Part shown: positions 1-8,985 of the stretch, in pieces | How positions within the stretch are numbered: position 1 is the first letter of the stretch | How the letters are laid out: the number at the start of each line of letters is the position of its first letter | From: Actinobacteria bacterium casp-actino8 | GTDB lineage: Bacteria; Actinomycetota; Acidimicrobiia; Acidimicrobiales; Ilumatobacteraceae | DNA length: 17,024 bases | Assembly (NCBI GenBank): GCA_001510455.1 | Contig: LFFH01000026.1 | Span: 1-17,024 of the forward strand | Reading direction: 5' to 3' | Made by a program: the position numbers and the translations under genes | The notes under the pieces: generated by a model | What the model was told of the DNA's origin: nothing | Databases searched by the model: none | Seen by the model: the letters and a program-made list of their open reading frames with translations, nothing else

Positions 1-33
1 TGGCGAGTCTACGACGACCGAGCCGACAAGTAA
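1..33 (+). CDS. Possible 3' end of an upstream gene (partial)
   Basis: Frame 1 reads WRVYDDRADK and then a TAA at 31-33, so this could be the last ten codons of a plus-strand gene entering from the left. Ten codons are too few to assign a family or to prove coding. The next gene starts 16 bases after this stop, which would suit a co-directional pair. The alternative is simple intergenic sequence. Confidence 0.3.
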   Translation, partial: WRVYDDRADK

Positions 34-49
34 CAGCCCGGCACCTAGC

Positions 50-1312
50 ATGGATGTGGTGCGGATCCTCGGCTTCCCGATCGACGTTCGACCGGGTTTC
101 GCCGTGTTCTTGTTGCTGATCGTCGTGCTGAACGGCGTTCCACTCGGAGCCTGGCTCGCCGGCTCAGTGGCCTTCTTCACCGTGGCGCACGAATTGGGCC
201 ACGCCCTCGCCGCCCGCCGGACCGGAGCCACGGCCCGAATCTCGCTCGATTTCCTCGCTGGCTACGCATCGTTCACCCCGACGCGCCGCCTCTCGAGGCG
301 TGAGCGCGCCGGTATCGCCCTCGCCGGACCCATGACCCAGATCGGACTCGGTGTGATCGCGTTGCTCGTTCTCGGTGTGAATCCCGTCGACAGCGGCGAC
401 TTCGCAGCCGAGGCACATTCGCTCGCCATCTGGTGGGCCGGTCCGATCATCGGCCTCTTCAATCTCATTCCGGTCATGCCACTCGACGGTGGAAACGTGG
501 CCGCCGAACTCATCGACGTGCTGAAGCCCGGACGTGGACGCGCCATCATGATCAGACTCAGCGTTCCGCTGACGGCTGGTGTGTTGGTCGGCATGCTGAT
601 CGTCCCCGATCTCCGACCGATCGCCGTGTTCGCCGTCATTCTTCTCGTGATCCAGATCCAGCTGTTGGCCGCCACGAGTCGACCCGATCGGCCGTCGACG
701 GCTGCCGACATGGTGCTCATGCTCGCCGCGGCCGAAAACGATGCCTGGACGACCGGACGTCCGGGTTTGCTGCCCCCCGGTCGCACGATGTCTCCGTGGT
801 GGACGGCGTCGACTCGGGTCGCTCTCGGTGATCACGACGGGGCCCGCGAGGCGATCATGTCCGATCTCACCGACACATCGGGACGTCCACGAACCTGGTG
901 GCCTCCCCACTCCGCCACTCCTGACGTCCTCGGTCCGGTGGTCGACACCCTTCCCACTCCTCTGCCCGAGCCGGTGGCCGATTGGCCCGAACAGAGTCGC
1001 AACACGATGGCCTGGGCCCTGAAGAAAGTGGGACGTTTCGCCGAGGGCGCTCGCTTCGGGGCCGCCTGCTACCGAATCGCTCCCTCGACCCTGCTCGCCA
1101 TCGACGTGGCGGCCTGCCTGGCCGCCGACCATCACGATGACGCAGCGGCCGAATGGCTGACCGTGGCCGCTCGCATCGCCGACACCGACGGGTCGAACGA
1201 GACGCTTCTGTTGTTGGCCTTGCGCAACGACGAGGAATTCGTGCGCCTTCGGGAGCGTGACGACATCCGTCGACTCACCACCCTGCTCGCCGCCGCTCGA
1301 CGAAGTTCTTGA
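50..1312 (+). CDS. Site-2 protease family (M50) membrane metalloprotease with TPR-like C-terminal region
   Basis: This is an intramembrane zinc metalloprotease of the M50 / site-2 protease family. Such enzymes cut membrane-embedded substrates, often anti-sigma factors. The zinc-binding HELGH motif lies at residues 47-51 inside a hydrophobic segment. A second conserved block, PLDGGN, at 144-149 supplies the likely third ligand D146. An AGP motif sits at 92-94. Hydrophobic stretches near 14-32, 35-50, 86-110, 124-145, 166-185 and 188-208 give about six membrane segments. No PDZ domain is visible. Residues from about 215 to 420 are soluble, and the last hundred look helical and TPR-like. The substrate cannot be told from the sequence, and no sigma or anti-sigma gene is nearby. 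ATG 50 has no clear Shine-Dalgarno; GTG 59 in the same frame is a possible alternative because it follows TAGCAT (46-51) by 7 bases. The stop is only 10 bases from the convergent ygfZ stop. Confidence 0.88.
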   Translation: MDVVRILGFPIDVRPGFAVFLLLIVVLNGVPLGAWLAGSVAFFTVAHELGHALAARRTGATARISLDFLAGYASFTPTRRLSRRERAGIALAGPMTQIGLGVIALLVLGVNPVDSGDFAAEAHSLAIWWAGPIIGLFNLIPVMPLDGGNVAAELIDVLKPGRGRAIMIRLSVPLTAGVLVGMLIVPDLRPIAVFAVILLVIQIQLLAATSRPDRPSTAADMVLMLAAAENDAWTTGRPGLLPPGRTMSPWWTASTRVALGDHDGAREAIMSDLTDTSGRPRTWWPPHSATPDVLGPVVDTLPTPLPEPVADWPEQSRNTMAWALKKVGRFAEGARFGAACYRIAPSTLLAIDVAACLAADHHDDAAAEWLTVAARIADTDGSNETLLLLALRNDEEFVRLRERDDIRRLTTLLAAARRSS

Positions 1313-1322
1313 TCGAGCGTCG

Positions 1323-2056
1323 CTAGAGCTCGACGTTGCGTCGAACGTAGGCGAGGGCTCGACCTCCGGCCACTGACGTGACGGTGCCGACGACCACTCC
1401 GTCGCGCACGATGTCGTCTCCCACTCTCGACTCTGCCGCGTCCTCGAGTCGACGTAGCGAGAACGGTGCCTCGGCCCCTCGACTGTCCATTCGCTCGACC
1501 AGTTCCTGACCGGGATAGCAGCCCTTGGTGAAACTGACGGCCCGAGACACGACGCCGGTGGCTGCTGCGAGTGTCACCCCCGGTTCGATCTCGGAGCCGA
1601 GTCGCGGCCACGCCGCCGACACGCGCTCCACTTCGAGCTCGGGAGACGACTCGTCTCCGGACGAGTCGCCCACGAGAAGTAGGTCGAACGAATCGTCACC
1701 GCCCCACCAGGCATCGACGCAGAGACCCTCGACGACGGATGCACCCGATTCGTCACGTCGATGACACTCGCACGTGAGCTCGACGGCTTCGATCCTGACA
1801 TCGACACGAATCTTGAAACGCTCCAGACGCGGTAGCAGATGTTCGAGACCACCACGATCGAGATCGAGCAGAAAATCGTCGTCGGCTCGGCGAGTCACTC
1901 GAACCAGTGACACGACCTTTCCGGAGGGGTCGAGAAAGAATGCGTAACACGATGCACCGACCGCGAGCGACGAGATGTCGTTACTCGCCTGCGAGTGAAG
2001 ATAAGACGAGGCGTCACGACCGGTCACCACACACGCGTCGTGTCGAACCCGAGTGA

Positions 2057-2060
<4 letters not shown>
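1323..2060 (-). CDS. ygfZ: YgfZ/GcvT-like folate-binding protein
   Basis: This protein (245 residues) belongs to the YgfZ/GcvT-like family of folate-binding proteins. E. coli YgfZ supports assembly or repair of certain iron-sulfur proteins, including the radical-SAM enzyme MiaB. The family signature KGCYPGQE is at residues 179-186, with the invariant cysteine at C181. The N-terminal part has the usual 'SQASNDI...FFLDPSGKV' pattern at about 23-49. The open frame extends further upstream, but ATG 2060 is preferred because it overlaps the trpE stop in an ATGA junction (2057-2060), which implies translational coupling. It is the last gene of the groES-like/hisI/trpE operon. Its link to tryptophan synthesis is not obvious; it may simply be carried along. 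A radical-SAM iron-sulfur enzyme, RlmN, is encoded elsewhere in the window, but I infer no direct link. Confidence 0.88.
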
Positions 2061-3606
<1,546 letters not shown>

Positions 3607-3610
<4 letters not shown>

Positions 3611-3957
3611 GATTCGCCGAGAGAACGGAAGAAGCAGGTGCGCTCACCGGTGTGACATGCACCTTTTCCTTCTTGTTCGACCTTGAAGAGGAGCGTGTCA
3701 CCGTCACAGTCGACATACGCCTCTCGTACGAACTGCCGATCTCCGCTCGTGTCGCCCTTGCGCCAGATCTCACGGCGACTCCGGCTCCAGTAGACCATTC
3801 TTCCCTCGGCGAACGTGAGGGCGAGACTCTCGGCGTTCATCCACGCCATCATGAGCACGTCTCCGTTGGTGACGTCCTGCGCGATGACCGGCACCAGACC
3901 ATCGGCGTTGAACGTCACAGCGGCCAACTGATCAGAAGTGGGCGAGATCATCGACAC
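3607..3957 (-). CDS. hisI: Phosphoribosyl-AMP cyclohydrolase
   Basis: HisI hydrolyses the purine ring of phosphoribosyl-AMP to give ProFAR, the third step of histidine synthesis. It is monofunctional at 116 residues, with no HisE pyrophosphohydrolase domain. Family motifs are clear: YWSRSRREIWRKGDTSGDRQ at 56-75, the metal-binding VDCDGDTLL block at 82-90 (D83, C84, D85, D87), and GACHTGERTCF at 99-109 with zinc cysteines C101 and C108. The start is GTG 3957 or ATG 3951; an AGG lies a few bases upstream and does not decide between them. The gene lies 6 bases after the GroES-like stop and overlaps trpE by 4 bases. Its separation from the main his operon, and its pairing with trpE, resembles the hisI-to-trpE neighbourhood known in other actinobacteria. 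Confidence 0.95.
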
Positions 3958-3963
3958 AGCCTG

Positions 3964-4320
3964 TCAGAGATACAAACCGGTGTGCGATTCGATTCGGGTC
4001 GCGGCGACGGCGTGAATGTCACGTTCGCGCAACATGATGTAGTCGGATCCACCCACCTCGACCTCGTAGCGATCATCCGGACTGAAGAGGACGCGATCTC
4101 CGACCTCGGCGCTGCGAACGTTCTGACCGAGGGCCACCACTTCGGCCCACACCAGCCGCTTCGAGAGCTGCGCCGTGGCCGGAATGAGGATTCCTCCACT
4201 GCTGCGTCGCTCACCCTCCTTGTCGGGGATACGAACGAGAAGCCGATCGTTCAGCATCTCGATCGGGAGCTTCTCGATCGGACTCTTTTCGGTGTTCGTC
4301 ACCTCGGAACGCTTGGCCAC
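3964..4320 (-). CDS. GroES-like (Cpn10 family) co-chaperonin paralogue with N-terminal extension
   Basis: This 118-residue protein matches the Cpn10/GroES fold family. The core begins at M22 (MLNDRLLVRIP). A mobile-loop-like segment around residues 37-53 contains G42-G43-I44-L45-I46, matching the GroEL-binding hydrophobic tripeptide of GroES. The segments AEVVALGQN (59-67), GDRVLFSPDD (74-83) and YIMLRERDIHAV (94-105) correspond to the beta-barrel core. Standard GroES is about 97 residues; the extra length is a charged N-terminal tail of about 21 residues. No groEL follows, so this is probably a second, solitary co-chaperonin and not the main groES. GTG 4320 is favoured over ATG 4257 because a TANNNT -10 lies 8 bases upstream, as expected for a leaderless transcript. 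It is the first gene of the unit that continues into hisI, trpE and ygfZ. Why a co-chaperonin leads this operon is unknown. Confidence 0.82.
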   Translation of the reverse strand: MAKRSEVTNTEKSPIEKLPIEMLNDRLLVRIPDKEGERRSSGGILIPATAQLSKRLVWAEVVALGQNVRSAEVGDRVLFSPDDRYEVEVGGSDYIMLRERDIHAVAATRIESHTGLYL

Positions 4321-4328
4321 GGTCGTTC

Positions 4329-4338
4329 ACGGTACCGT
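4329..4338. promoter_or_regulatory. Palindromic shared -10 element of a divergent, leaderless promoter pair
   Basis: The ten bases ACGGTACCGT form a perfect palindrome. Each strand therefore carries TACCGT, which fits the actinobacterial TANNNT -10 pattern. On the plus strand TACCGT (4333-4338) ends 7 bases before the hydrolase GTG at 4346. On the minus strand TACCGT (4334-4329) ends 8 bases before the GroES-like GTG at 4320. This spacing would place transcription starts at or next to both start codons. No convincing -35 is seen on either side. Function is inferred from position only. Confidence 0.6.
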
Positions 4339-4345
4339 CGAATCC

Positions 4346-5002
4346 GTGGCACGAGACAGGGCGATGCTCAGCACGATCGATGGGCTCCGGATCTCAGCCG
4401 ACATCGAAACGGTTCCGAACGACGTTCCGGTTCTCGGTGCCGTGACACTCGCCCACCCTCACCCTCTCTACGGCGGCAATCGCTTCAATCCGGTGATCAC
4501 CGCCCTCTTCGAGCGACTTCCTCTCTTCGGCTTCCACACCATGCGCTTCGATTTCCGAGGAGTCGACGAGAGCGAGGGTGAGCACGACGGTGGTGACGGC
4601 GAACGTCTGGACGTGGCGGCATCGATCGACTGGCTCTCGATGCTGGTCGACGAGACCACATCGGGTGGCGTGTGGGTGGTCGGATACTCGTTCGGAGCGC
4701 TCGTTGGACTCTCGGTGATCGAACCCCGCGTCGAGGGCTGGGTCGCCATCGCTCCACCGCTGTCTTCCGAGCGTCGCGTGTTGTCGTCGACCGATCCGCG
4801 TCCGACCTTGATCGTCGTCCCCCAGCATGATCAGTTCTGCCCACCCGATCGAGCCCGAGACGTCGCGTCACAGTGGCCGAACACCGAGATCACCGACATC
4901 GGAACGGCCGACCATTTCTTGGCTGGCCACGTCCATCACACGGCCGACCTCGTGGGCGAATGGTTGGTCAGCGGGCGAGGGCCTCGTCGATCCGAGTCAT
5001 GA
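4346..5002 (+). CDS. Alpha/beta hydrolase (serine hydrolase of unknown substrate)
   Basis: This 218-residue protein has the alpha/beta hydrolase pattern. The early motif [11 protein letters not shown] (about 35-45) resembles that of short dienelactone-hydrolase-like or KANL3/Tex30-like hydrolases. The nucleophile elbow GYSFGA is at 113-118 with S115. A likely catalytic acid lies in QHDQF at D162 and the histidine in ADHFLAGH at H190. There is no signal peptide, so it should be cytoplasmic. GTG 4346 is chosen because TACCGT lies 7 bases upstream, fitting a leaderless start; ATG 4364, after a short AGGG, is the alternative. Open frame continues upstream to 4175, but that part lies on top of the GroES-like gene and shows no family similarity. 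The last 35 bases overlap the end of the convergent aldo/keto reductase gene. The substrate is unknown. Confidence 0.85.
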   Translation: MARDRAMLSTIDGLRISADIETVPNDVPVLGAVTLAHPHPLYGGNRFNPVITALFERLPLFGFHTMRFDFRGVDESEGEHDGGDGERLDVAASIDWLSMLVDETTSGGVWVVGYSFGALVGLSVIEPRVEGWVAIAPPLSSERRVLSSTDPRPTLIVVPQHDQFCPPDRARDVASQWPNTEITDIGTADHFLAGHVHHTADLVGEWLVSGRGPRRSES

Positions 5003-5963
5003 CCTCGTCGGTCAACAACGGGATCACGTCGAGTGCACCGAAGTTCTCGTGCACCTGTGATTCACGGCTCGCGCCGGTGATCACCGTCGACACGTGGGGG
5101 TTCTTCGTGCACCACGCCAGAGCCAATTGCGCCAATGAACAGCCGAGAGTGTCAGCGATGGGCACGAGCGCTCGGACGATGTCGAGCGACCTCTCATCGG
5201 TGAGGCGCCCGGCGAGCCATCCATAACCAGGTAGAGCAGCCCGCGAATCCGACGGAACACCGTCGAGGTACTTGCCGGTCAACAGACCCGACGCCAGAGG
5301 GCTCCAGATGGTCGTGCCGAGACCGATGTCGTCGTACAGGCGTCGGTACTCCGTTTCGACTCGCTTGCGCTCGAGCATGTTGTACTGCGGTTGCTCCATC
5401 ACCGGTTTGTGGAGGTGATGCCGTTCGGCGATCTCCCAGGCGGCCCGGATCTCGTCGGCCGTCCACTCACTCGTCCCCCAGTACAGGACTTTGCCCCGGT
5501 CCACCAGATCACTCATGGCCCACACCGTCTCCTCGAGCGGCGTGTTCGGATCGGCACGATGACAGAACAAGAGATCGACGAAGTCGACCTGCAAGCGATC
5601 GAGACATCCCTCGATCGAGTGGTGCAGATATTTTCGATTGAGAGTGTTCTGCAGGTTCGGAACCGGACCGTCGATTCCCCAGAAGACCTTGGTCGACACC
5701 ACGTAGTGGTGGCGCTTCCAGCCGAGCTGAGAGATGACTCGACCCATGATCGCTTCGCTCTCTCCACCCGCATACGCCTCGGCGTTGTCGAAGAAGTTGC
5801 AACCGGCGTCCCAGGCGGCCTGCATGCAGGCGAGCGCGGTGTCGTCTTTCAGCTGGTTGTCGAAAGTCACCCAACTGCCGAACGAGAGAACAGACACTCG
5901 TAATCCGCTCGCGCCGAGGCGTCGGTATTCCATCTTCGGATTGGGAGTCAGGGACGTGGCCAT
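4968..5963 (-). CDS. Aldo/keto reductase, potassium-channel beta-subunit-like
   Basis: This is a 331-residue NADPH-dependent aldo/keto reductase. The catalytic tetrad can be placed at D59, Y64 (in [12 protein letters not shown]), K92 (STKVFWG) and H135 (FCHRADP). The opening [14 protein letters not shown] (11-24) and the motif [10 protein letters not shown] (194-203) are typical of the Kv-beta/YghZ-like AKR branch. Other such enzymes reduce aldehydes, methylglyoxal or similar carbonyls; the real substrate here is not evident. A start at M11 is possible, but ATG 5963 sits exactly 6 bases after a TAAGTT hexamer, favouring the longer form. It follows mmuM by 9 bases on the same strand, so it may be read through from the his operon as well as from its own promoter. 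Its 3' end overlaps the convergent hydrolase gene. Confidence 0.9.
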   Translation of the reverse strand: MATSLTPNPKMEYRRLGASGLRVSVLSFGSWVTFDNQLKDDTALACMQAAWDAGCNFFDNAEAYAGGESEAIMGRVISQLGWKRHHYVVSTKVFWGIDGPVPNLQNTLNRKYLHHSIEGCLDRLQVDFVDLLFCHRADPNTPLEETVWAMSDLVDRGKVLYWGTSEWTADEIRAAWEIAERHHLHKPVMEQPQYNMLERKRVETEYRRLYDDIGLGTTIWSPLASGLLTGKYLDGVPSDSRAALPGYGWLAGRLTDERSLDIVRALVPIADTLGCSLAQLALAWCTKNPHVSTVITGASRESQVHENFGALDVIPLLTDEVMTRIDEALAR

Positions 5964-5969
5964 GAGCCG

Positions 5970-5975
5970 AACTTA
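5970..5975 (-). promoter_or_regulatory. Putative -10 element (TAAGTT) for the aldo/keto reductase gene
   Basis: On the minus strand TAAGTT fits TANNNT and is separated by exactly 6 bases (CGGCTC) from ATG 5963. The first three bases, TAA, are also the mmuM stop codon. No clear -35 is seen. This suggests a leaderless transcript independent of the upstream his operon. The assignment rests on pattern and on agreement with the other starts in the window. Confidence 0.5.
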
Positions 5976-6869
5976 GGTGAATTCACCTCGATCGGCCAGA
6001 CGAGACCGCGTCTCGGCCAGACGAGCGATTCCGTCGGGACCCGTGCCACAGCACCCGCCGATGAATCGAGCACCTCGAGCGAGCCACGACGCCACGAAGT
6101 CGTCATCGATCGATGTCGCATCACCCGCCCACACGCGTTCGATGCCGTCCCAGCGGCGACCGTGGTTCGGGTAGACGACGAACGGAGCCTCGACATCCCC
6201 CAAGTTCTCGAGGACGTCATCCACCAGAGCGGGAGCGACGCAATTGACTCCGACCGCCATCAGATTCGGGTAGTCGAGGACGGCCCCGACGGTGGAGGTC
6301 ACATCGTCTCCTCCGTAGGTGTCGGTCGCCGACTTGCACCCGAACGAGAACCACGCCTGCGGCGCGCCGAACTCGACCAGAAGGTCGGCGACGAGCGAAC
6401 CTTCGTCGCGTCGCGGGATCGTCTCGACGGCGAACAGGTCGGGGTCGGAGTCGATCAGGACTTCGAGTCGTCGACGATGGAACGACTCCACGACCTCCCA
6501 CGGCACCGGGTAGACGCCCGTGTACTCGCTACCGTCGGCGAGAGACGCGCCAAAGGGGCCGATCGATGCCGCCACTCGGCAGGACGTGCCCTCGGTCGCC
6601 CGCCGCGCCAGTTCGGTCGTCGAAGCCAACACTCGTCGCGCGGTTCGGGTGTCGGCGCCGGCACGCTCCAGGAGTTCGGGGTCGCACTGATAACTCGCTG
6701 TCGTCACGATCTCGGCTCCGGCGTCCACGAAGGACCGGTGAGCACGGACGAGATCGTCGGACCGACGCCACGCGGCCCAGGCCGTCCAGAGATCCCCCGA
6801 GGTATCGACACCGAGGGATTCGAGAGCCGTCGACAACCCGCCGTCGAGAAGGACGAACTCGTCGATCAT
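5973..6869 (-). CDS. mmuM: Homocysteine S-methyltransferase family protein (MmuM-like)
   Basis: This family transfers a methyl group from S-methylmethionine or a related donor to homocysteine, making methionine. The 298-residue protein is a single homocysteine-methyltransferase domain without cobalamin or folate modules. The three zinc-ligand cysteines are in place: C210 in VGVNC, and C273-C274 in GGCCGT. The N-terminal LLDGGLSTALE (7-17) and the TTASYQ block (56-61) are also typical. ATG 6869 lies 13 bases after the hisF stop with no strong Shine-Dalgarno, so it probably belongs to the his operon transcript. No S-methylmethionine permease is nearby, so the natural methyl donor is uncertain. 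Its metabolic link to histidine synthesis is unclear. Confidence 0.88.
   Translation of the reverse strand: MIDEFVLLDGGLSTALESLGVDTSGDLWTAWAAWRRSDDLVRAHRSFVDAGAEIVTTASYQCDPELLERAGADTRTARRVLASTTELARRATEGTSCRVAASIGPFGASLADGSEYTGVYPVPWEVVESFHRRRLEVLIDSDPDLFAVETIPRRDEGSLVADLLVEFGAPQAWFSFGCKSATDTYGGDDVTSTVGAVLDYPNLMAVGVNCVAPALVDDVLENLGDVEAPFVVYPNHGRRWDGIERVWAGDATSIDDDFVASWLARGARFIGGCCGTGPDGIARLAETRSRLADRGEFT
5975..5988. promoter_or_regulatory. Perfect 14-base palindrome, possible operator of the aldo/keto reductase promoter
   Basis: AGGTGAATTCACCT is identical to its reverse complement over 14 bases. It overlaps the first base of the predicted TAAGTT -10 and runs upstream into the -10/-35 spacer, a place where a dimeric repressor would block transcription. 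It lies wholly within the last codons and stop of mmuM (GEFT then TAA). A palindrome of this size is expected roughly once by chance in 17 kb, so its position is the main argument. No regulator gene is adjacent. Confidence 0.4.
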
Positions 6870-6882
6870 CGAGTCGACCGGT

Positions 6883-7647
6883 TCACGCGACAGGACGAAC
6901 GGGAACGCCCGCCCCTCTCAAGCGTTCCTTGGCTTCACCGATCGAGAACTCGCGGAAGTGGAAGATCGACGCCGCCAGCACGGCATCAGCGCCTCCGTCG
7001 ACCACACCCTCGACGAGATGATCGAGCGTGCCAACTCCTCCTGACGCGATCACCGGGACTGCCACCGCCTCGGAGACGGCGCGAGTGAGAGCGAGATCGA
7101 AGCCTTCCTTGGTCCCGTCTCGATCCATCGACGTGAGAAGGATCTCCCCGGCCCCGAGTTCGACCGCCCGTTCGGCCCACTCGATGGCATCGATTCCGGT
7201 GGCTGTACGACCACCGTGCAAGAAGACCTCGAAACCGGAATCGTCTCGACGCTTGGCGTCGATGGCGCACACCACGCATTGACTGCCGAATTCGGCCGCG
7301 ATCTCGGCGATCAGTTGCGGATTCTGTACGGCGGCGGTGTTGACACTCACCTTGTCGGCACCGGCTCGGAGCATGCGGCGCGCGTCGACCACCGAGCGAA
7401 CTCCTCCCCCGACCGTGAGGGGAATGAACACTTGATCAGCCGTGCGACGAACGACATCGACCATGGTCTCGCGTCCGTCACTCGACGCCGTGATGTCGAG
7501 AAAGACCAGCTCGTCGGCTCCCTCGCGGTCGTAGCGCGCCGCCAACTCGACCGGATCCCCGGCGTCGCGGAGATCGACGAAGTTGGTGCCCTTCACCACC
7601 CGACCGTCGGTCACGTCGAGACAGGGAATCACGCGAGCGGTCTTCAC
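6883..7647 (-). CDS. hisF: Imidazole glycerol phosphate synthase, cyclase subunit
   Basis: HisF is the (beta/alpha)8-barrel cyclase that, with ammonia from HisH, turns PRFAR into imidazole glycerol phosphate and AICAR. The 254-residue length is standard. Catalytic aspartates D11 (VIPCLD) and D130 (CAIDAKR) fall at the family positions. Phosphate-binding loops are visible as TVGGGVRS (78-85) and VIASGGVGT. The start is GTG 7647, overlapping the hisA stop as GTGA; a GGAGAGG stretch a few bases upstream may serve as ribosome binding site. It pairs with hisH, which is two genes upstream in the same operon. Confidence 0.97.
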   Translation of the reverse strand: MKTARVIPCLDVTDGRVVKGTNFVDLRDAGDPVELAARYDREGADELVFLDITASSDGRETMVDVVRRTADQVFIPLTVGGGVRSVVDARRMLRAGADKVSVNTAAVQNPQLIAEIAAEFGSQCVVCAIDAKRRDDSGFEVFLHGGRTATGIDAIEWAERAVELGAGEILLTSMDRDGTKEGFDLALTRAVSEAVAVPVIASGGVGTLDHLVEGVVDGGADAVLAASIFHFREFSIGEAKERLRGAGVPVRPVA

Positions 7648-8366
7648 GACGCCTCTCCGAGGACTCGAACGGCCTCAGCGACCGTGAAACGCTTCTCGTA
7701 CAACGCCTTACCGGTGATCACACCATGCAAACCAGGGATCGTCGACAGCGCTGCGACATCGGCGAGGCTCCCGACACCACCACTCGCGATCACCGGAACG
7801 CTCGTGCGGGCCGCGACATCGGCAAGTCCGACGACGTCGGGTCCACTCAACATTCCGTCACGCGCGATGTCGGTGACGACGAAGGCCGCTGCGTCAGGGA
7901 ACCAGTCGATCACCTCGTGCACCGTCCGGCCCGATCCCTCCGTCCATCCGTGGACGGCGACCTCTCCGGATCGATGATCGAGTCCCACCGCCACCGGAAC
8001 GAGTCGCGACGCCTCGGCGACGAGGGACGGCGTCGACACGGCGGCCGACCCCATCACGACCCGAGCGACACCGGCCGCGGCGAGTGCTTCGGCGTCGGCG
8101 ACGCTGCGCACACCTCCACCGGTCTGCACACGCGCCCGACCGGCGAGACGACGGGCAACGGCGGCGATCACCGGTCGATTCACCGGATCGCCCGACCGAG
8201 CCGCATCCAGATCGACGACATGAATCCAGGTCGCGCCCTGATCGACGAAACTCTCGGCGACCGAAACGGCATCGTCCCCGTACACGGTCTCGTCGTCGTA
8301 GTCGCCCTGACGCAGGCGGACGACGCGCCCACCACGCAGGTCGATGGCCGGGAAGAGCTCAGCCAC
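7644..8366 (-). CDS. hisA: ProFAR isomerase HisA
   Basis: HisA isomerises ProFAR to PRFAR on a (beta/alpha)8 barrel. From GTG 8366 the protein is 240 residues, the usual size. The first catalytic aspartate is D9 in FPAIDLRGG and the second is D130 in VGLDHRSG. Phosphate loops are QTGGGVRS (81-88) and VIASGGVGS. The frame is open well upstream, but that extension lacks family similarity and covers hisH; GTG 8366 overlaps the hisH stop by 8 bases and has GAGG 6 bases before it. Many actinobacteria have PriA here, which also does the TrpF reaction. The loop reads HGW (139-141) where mycobacterial PriA, as I recall it, has RGW, so this protein looks more like plain HisA. Confidence 0.94.
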   Translation of the reverse strand: MAELFPAIDLRGGRVVRLRQGDYDDETVYGDDAVSVAESFVDQGATWIHVVDLDAARSGDPVNRPVIAAVARRLAGRARVQTGGGVRSVADAEALAAAGVARVVMGSAAVSTPSLVAEASRLVPVAVGLDHRSGEVAVHGWTEGSGRTVHEVIDWFPDAAAFVVTDIARDGMLSGPDVVGLADVAARTSVPVIASGGVGSLADVAALSTIPGLHGVITGKALYEKRFTVAEAVRVLGEAS

Positions 8367-8985
8367 GGGATGCCTCGACGAAATTCGCGAGAAGGTGAAG
8401 ACCGTCTCGACTCGACTTCTCGGGATGGAACTGCGTGGCGAACACGTTGTCGAGGCGAAACGCCGCGTGAATCGTGCTGCCGTACTCGCAGGTGGCCGCC
8501 ACGACCGACGGATCGTCAGGAACTCCATGCAACGAGTGCACGAAATACACCCACGTGTCATCACTCGACAGACCACGGAACATCGGGTCGGATGGCTTCG
8601 TCATGTCGAGTCGATTCCACTGCATCTGCGGACGCTTCACTCCGGATGGGATCCACCGCACGCGTCCGGGAATCACGTCGAGACCTCGAGCCTCGGGGTC
8701 CTCGTCGGATCCGGTGAAGAGCATCTGCATACCCACGCAGATCCCGAGAAACGGACGCCCCGACGACACGGCATCGAGCACCACCGACTCGAGTTCGACC
8801 CGACGCAGTGCATCCATGCAGGCGCCGAACGCACCGACGCCGGGAAGTACCACGGCATCGGCGACTCGCACCTCGTCCGACGAGTGGGTCAGAAAGGCAT
8901 CGGCACCGACCTTCTGCAAGGCCTTCTCGGCCGATCTCAGATTTCCGATTCCGTAGTCGAGAACGGCGATCCGAGGACGGGTCAC
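8359..8985 (-). CDS. hisH: Imidazole glycerol phosphate synthase, glutaminase subunit
   Basis: HisH is the class I glutamine amidotransferase subunit that feeds ammonia to HisF. It is 208 residues long. The catalytic triad is visible: C83 in GICVGMQ, and H187 and E189 in QFHPEKS. The oxyanion-strand sequence VLPGVGAFG (46-54) and the N-terminal LDYGIGNLRS (9-18) are typical. The start is GTG 8985, overlapping the hisB stop as GTGA, with an AAGGGAG stretch shortly upstream. The gene lies between hisB and hisA in standard actinobacterial order. Confidence 0.96.
   Translation of the reverse strand: MTRPRIAVLDYGIGNLRSAEKALQKVGADAFLTHSSDEVRVADAVVLPGVGAFGACMDALRRVELESVVLDAVSSGRPFLGICVGMQMLFTGSDEDPEARGLDVIPGRVRWIPSGVKRPQMQWNRLDMTKPSDPMFRGLSSDDTWVYFVHSLHGVPDDPSVVAATCEYGSTIHAAFRLDNVFATQFHPEKSSRDGLHLLANFVEASRG

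Noticed and set aside
164..1135. Long open frame (about 320 codons) on the minus strand opposite the M50 protease gene
   Set aside because: It lies wholly inside a well-supported gene, has a low-complexity Arg/Gly/His/Asp-rich translation and matches no family. Long antisense frames are expected in high-GC DNA.
1294..1319. Inverted repeat CGCTCGA / TCGAGCG with a 12-base loop at the M50/ygfZ junction, as a possible terminator
   Set aside because: There is no U-run after the stem, and TCGA-rich motifs are common across this DNA, so a 7-base match is weak evidence.
7725..8717. Long plus-strand open frame opposite hisA and hisH
   Set aside because: Arg/Asp/Thr-rich translation with no motif, opposite two certain genes; similar shadows occur at 3484-4345 and 6162-7088.
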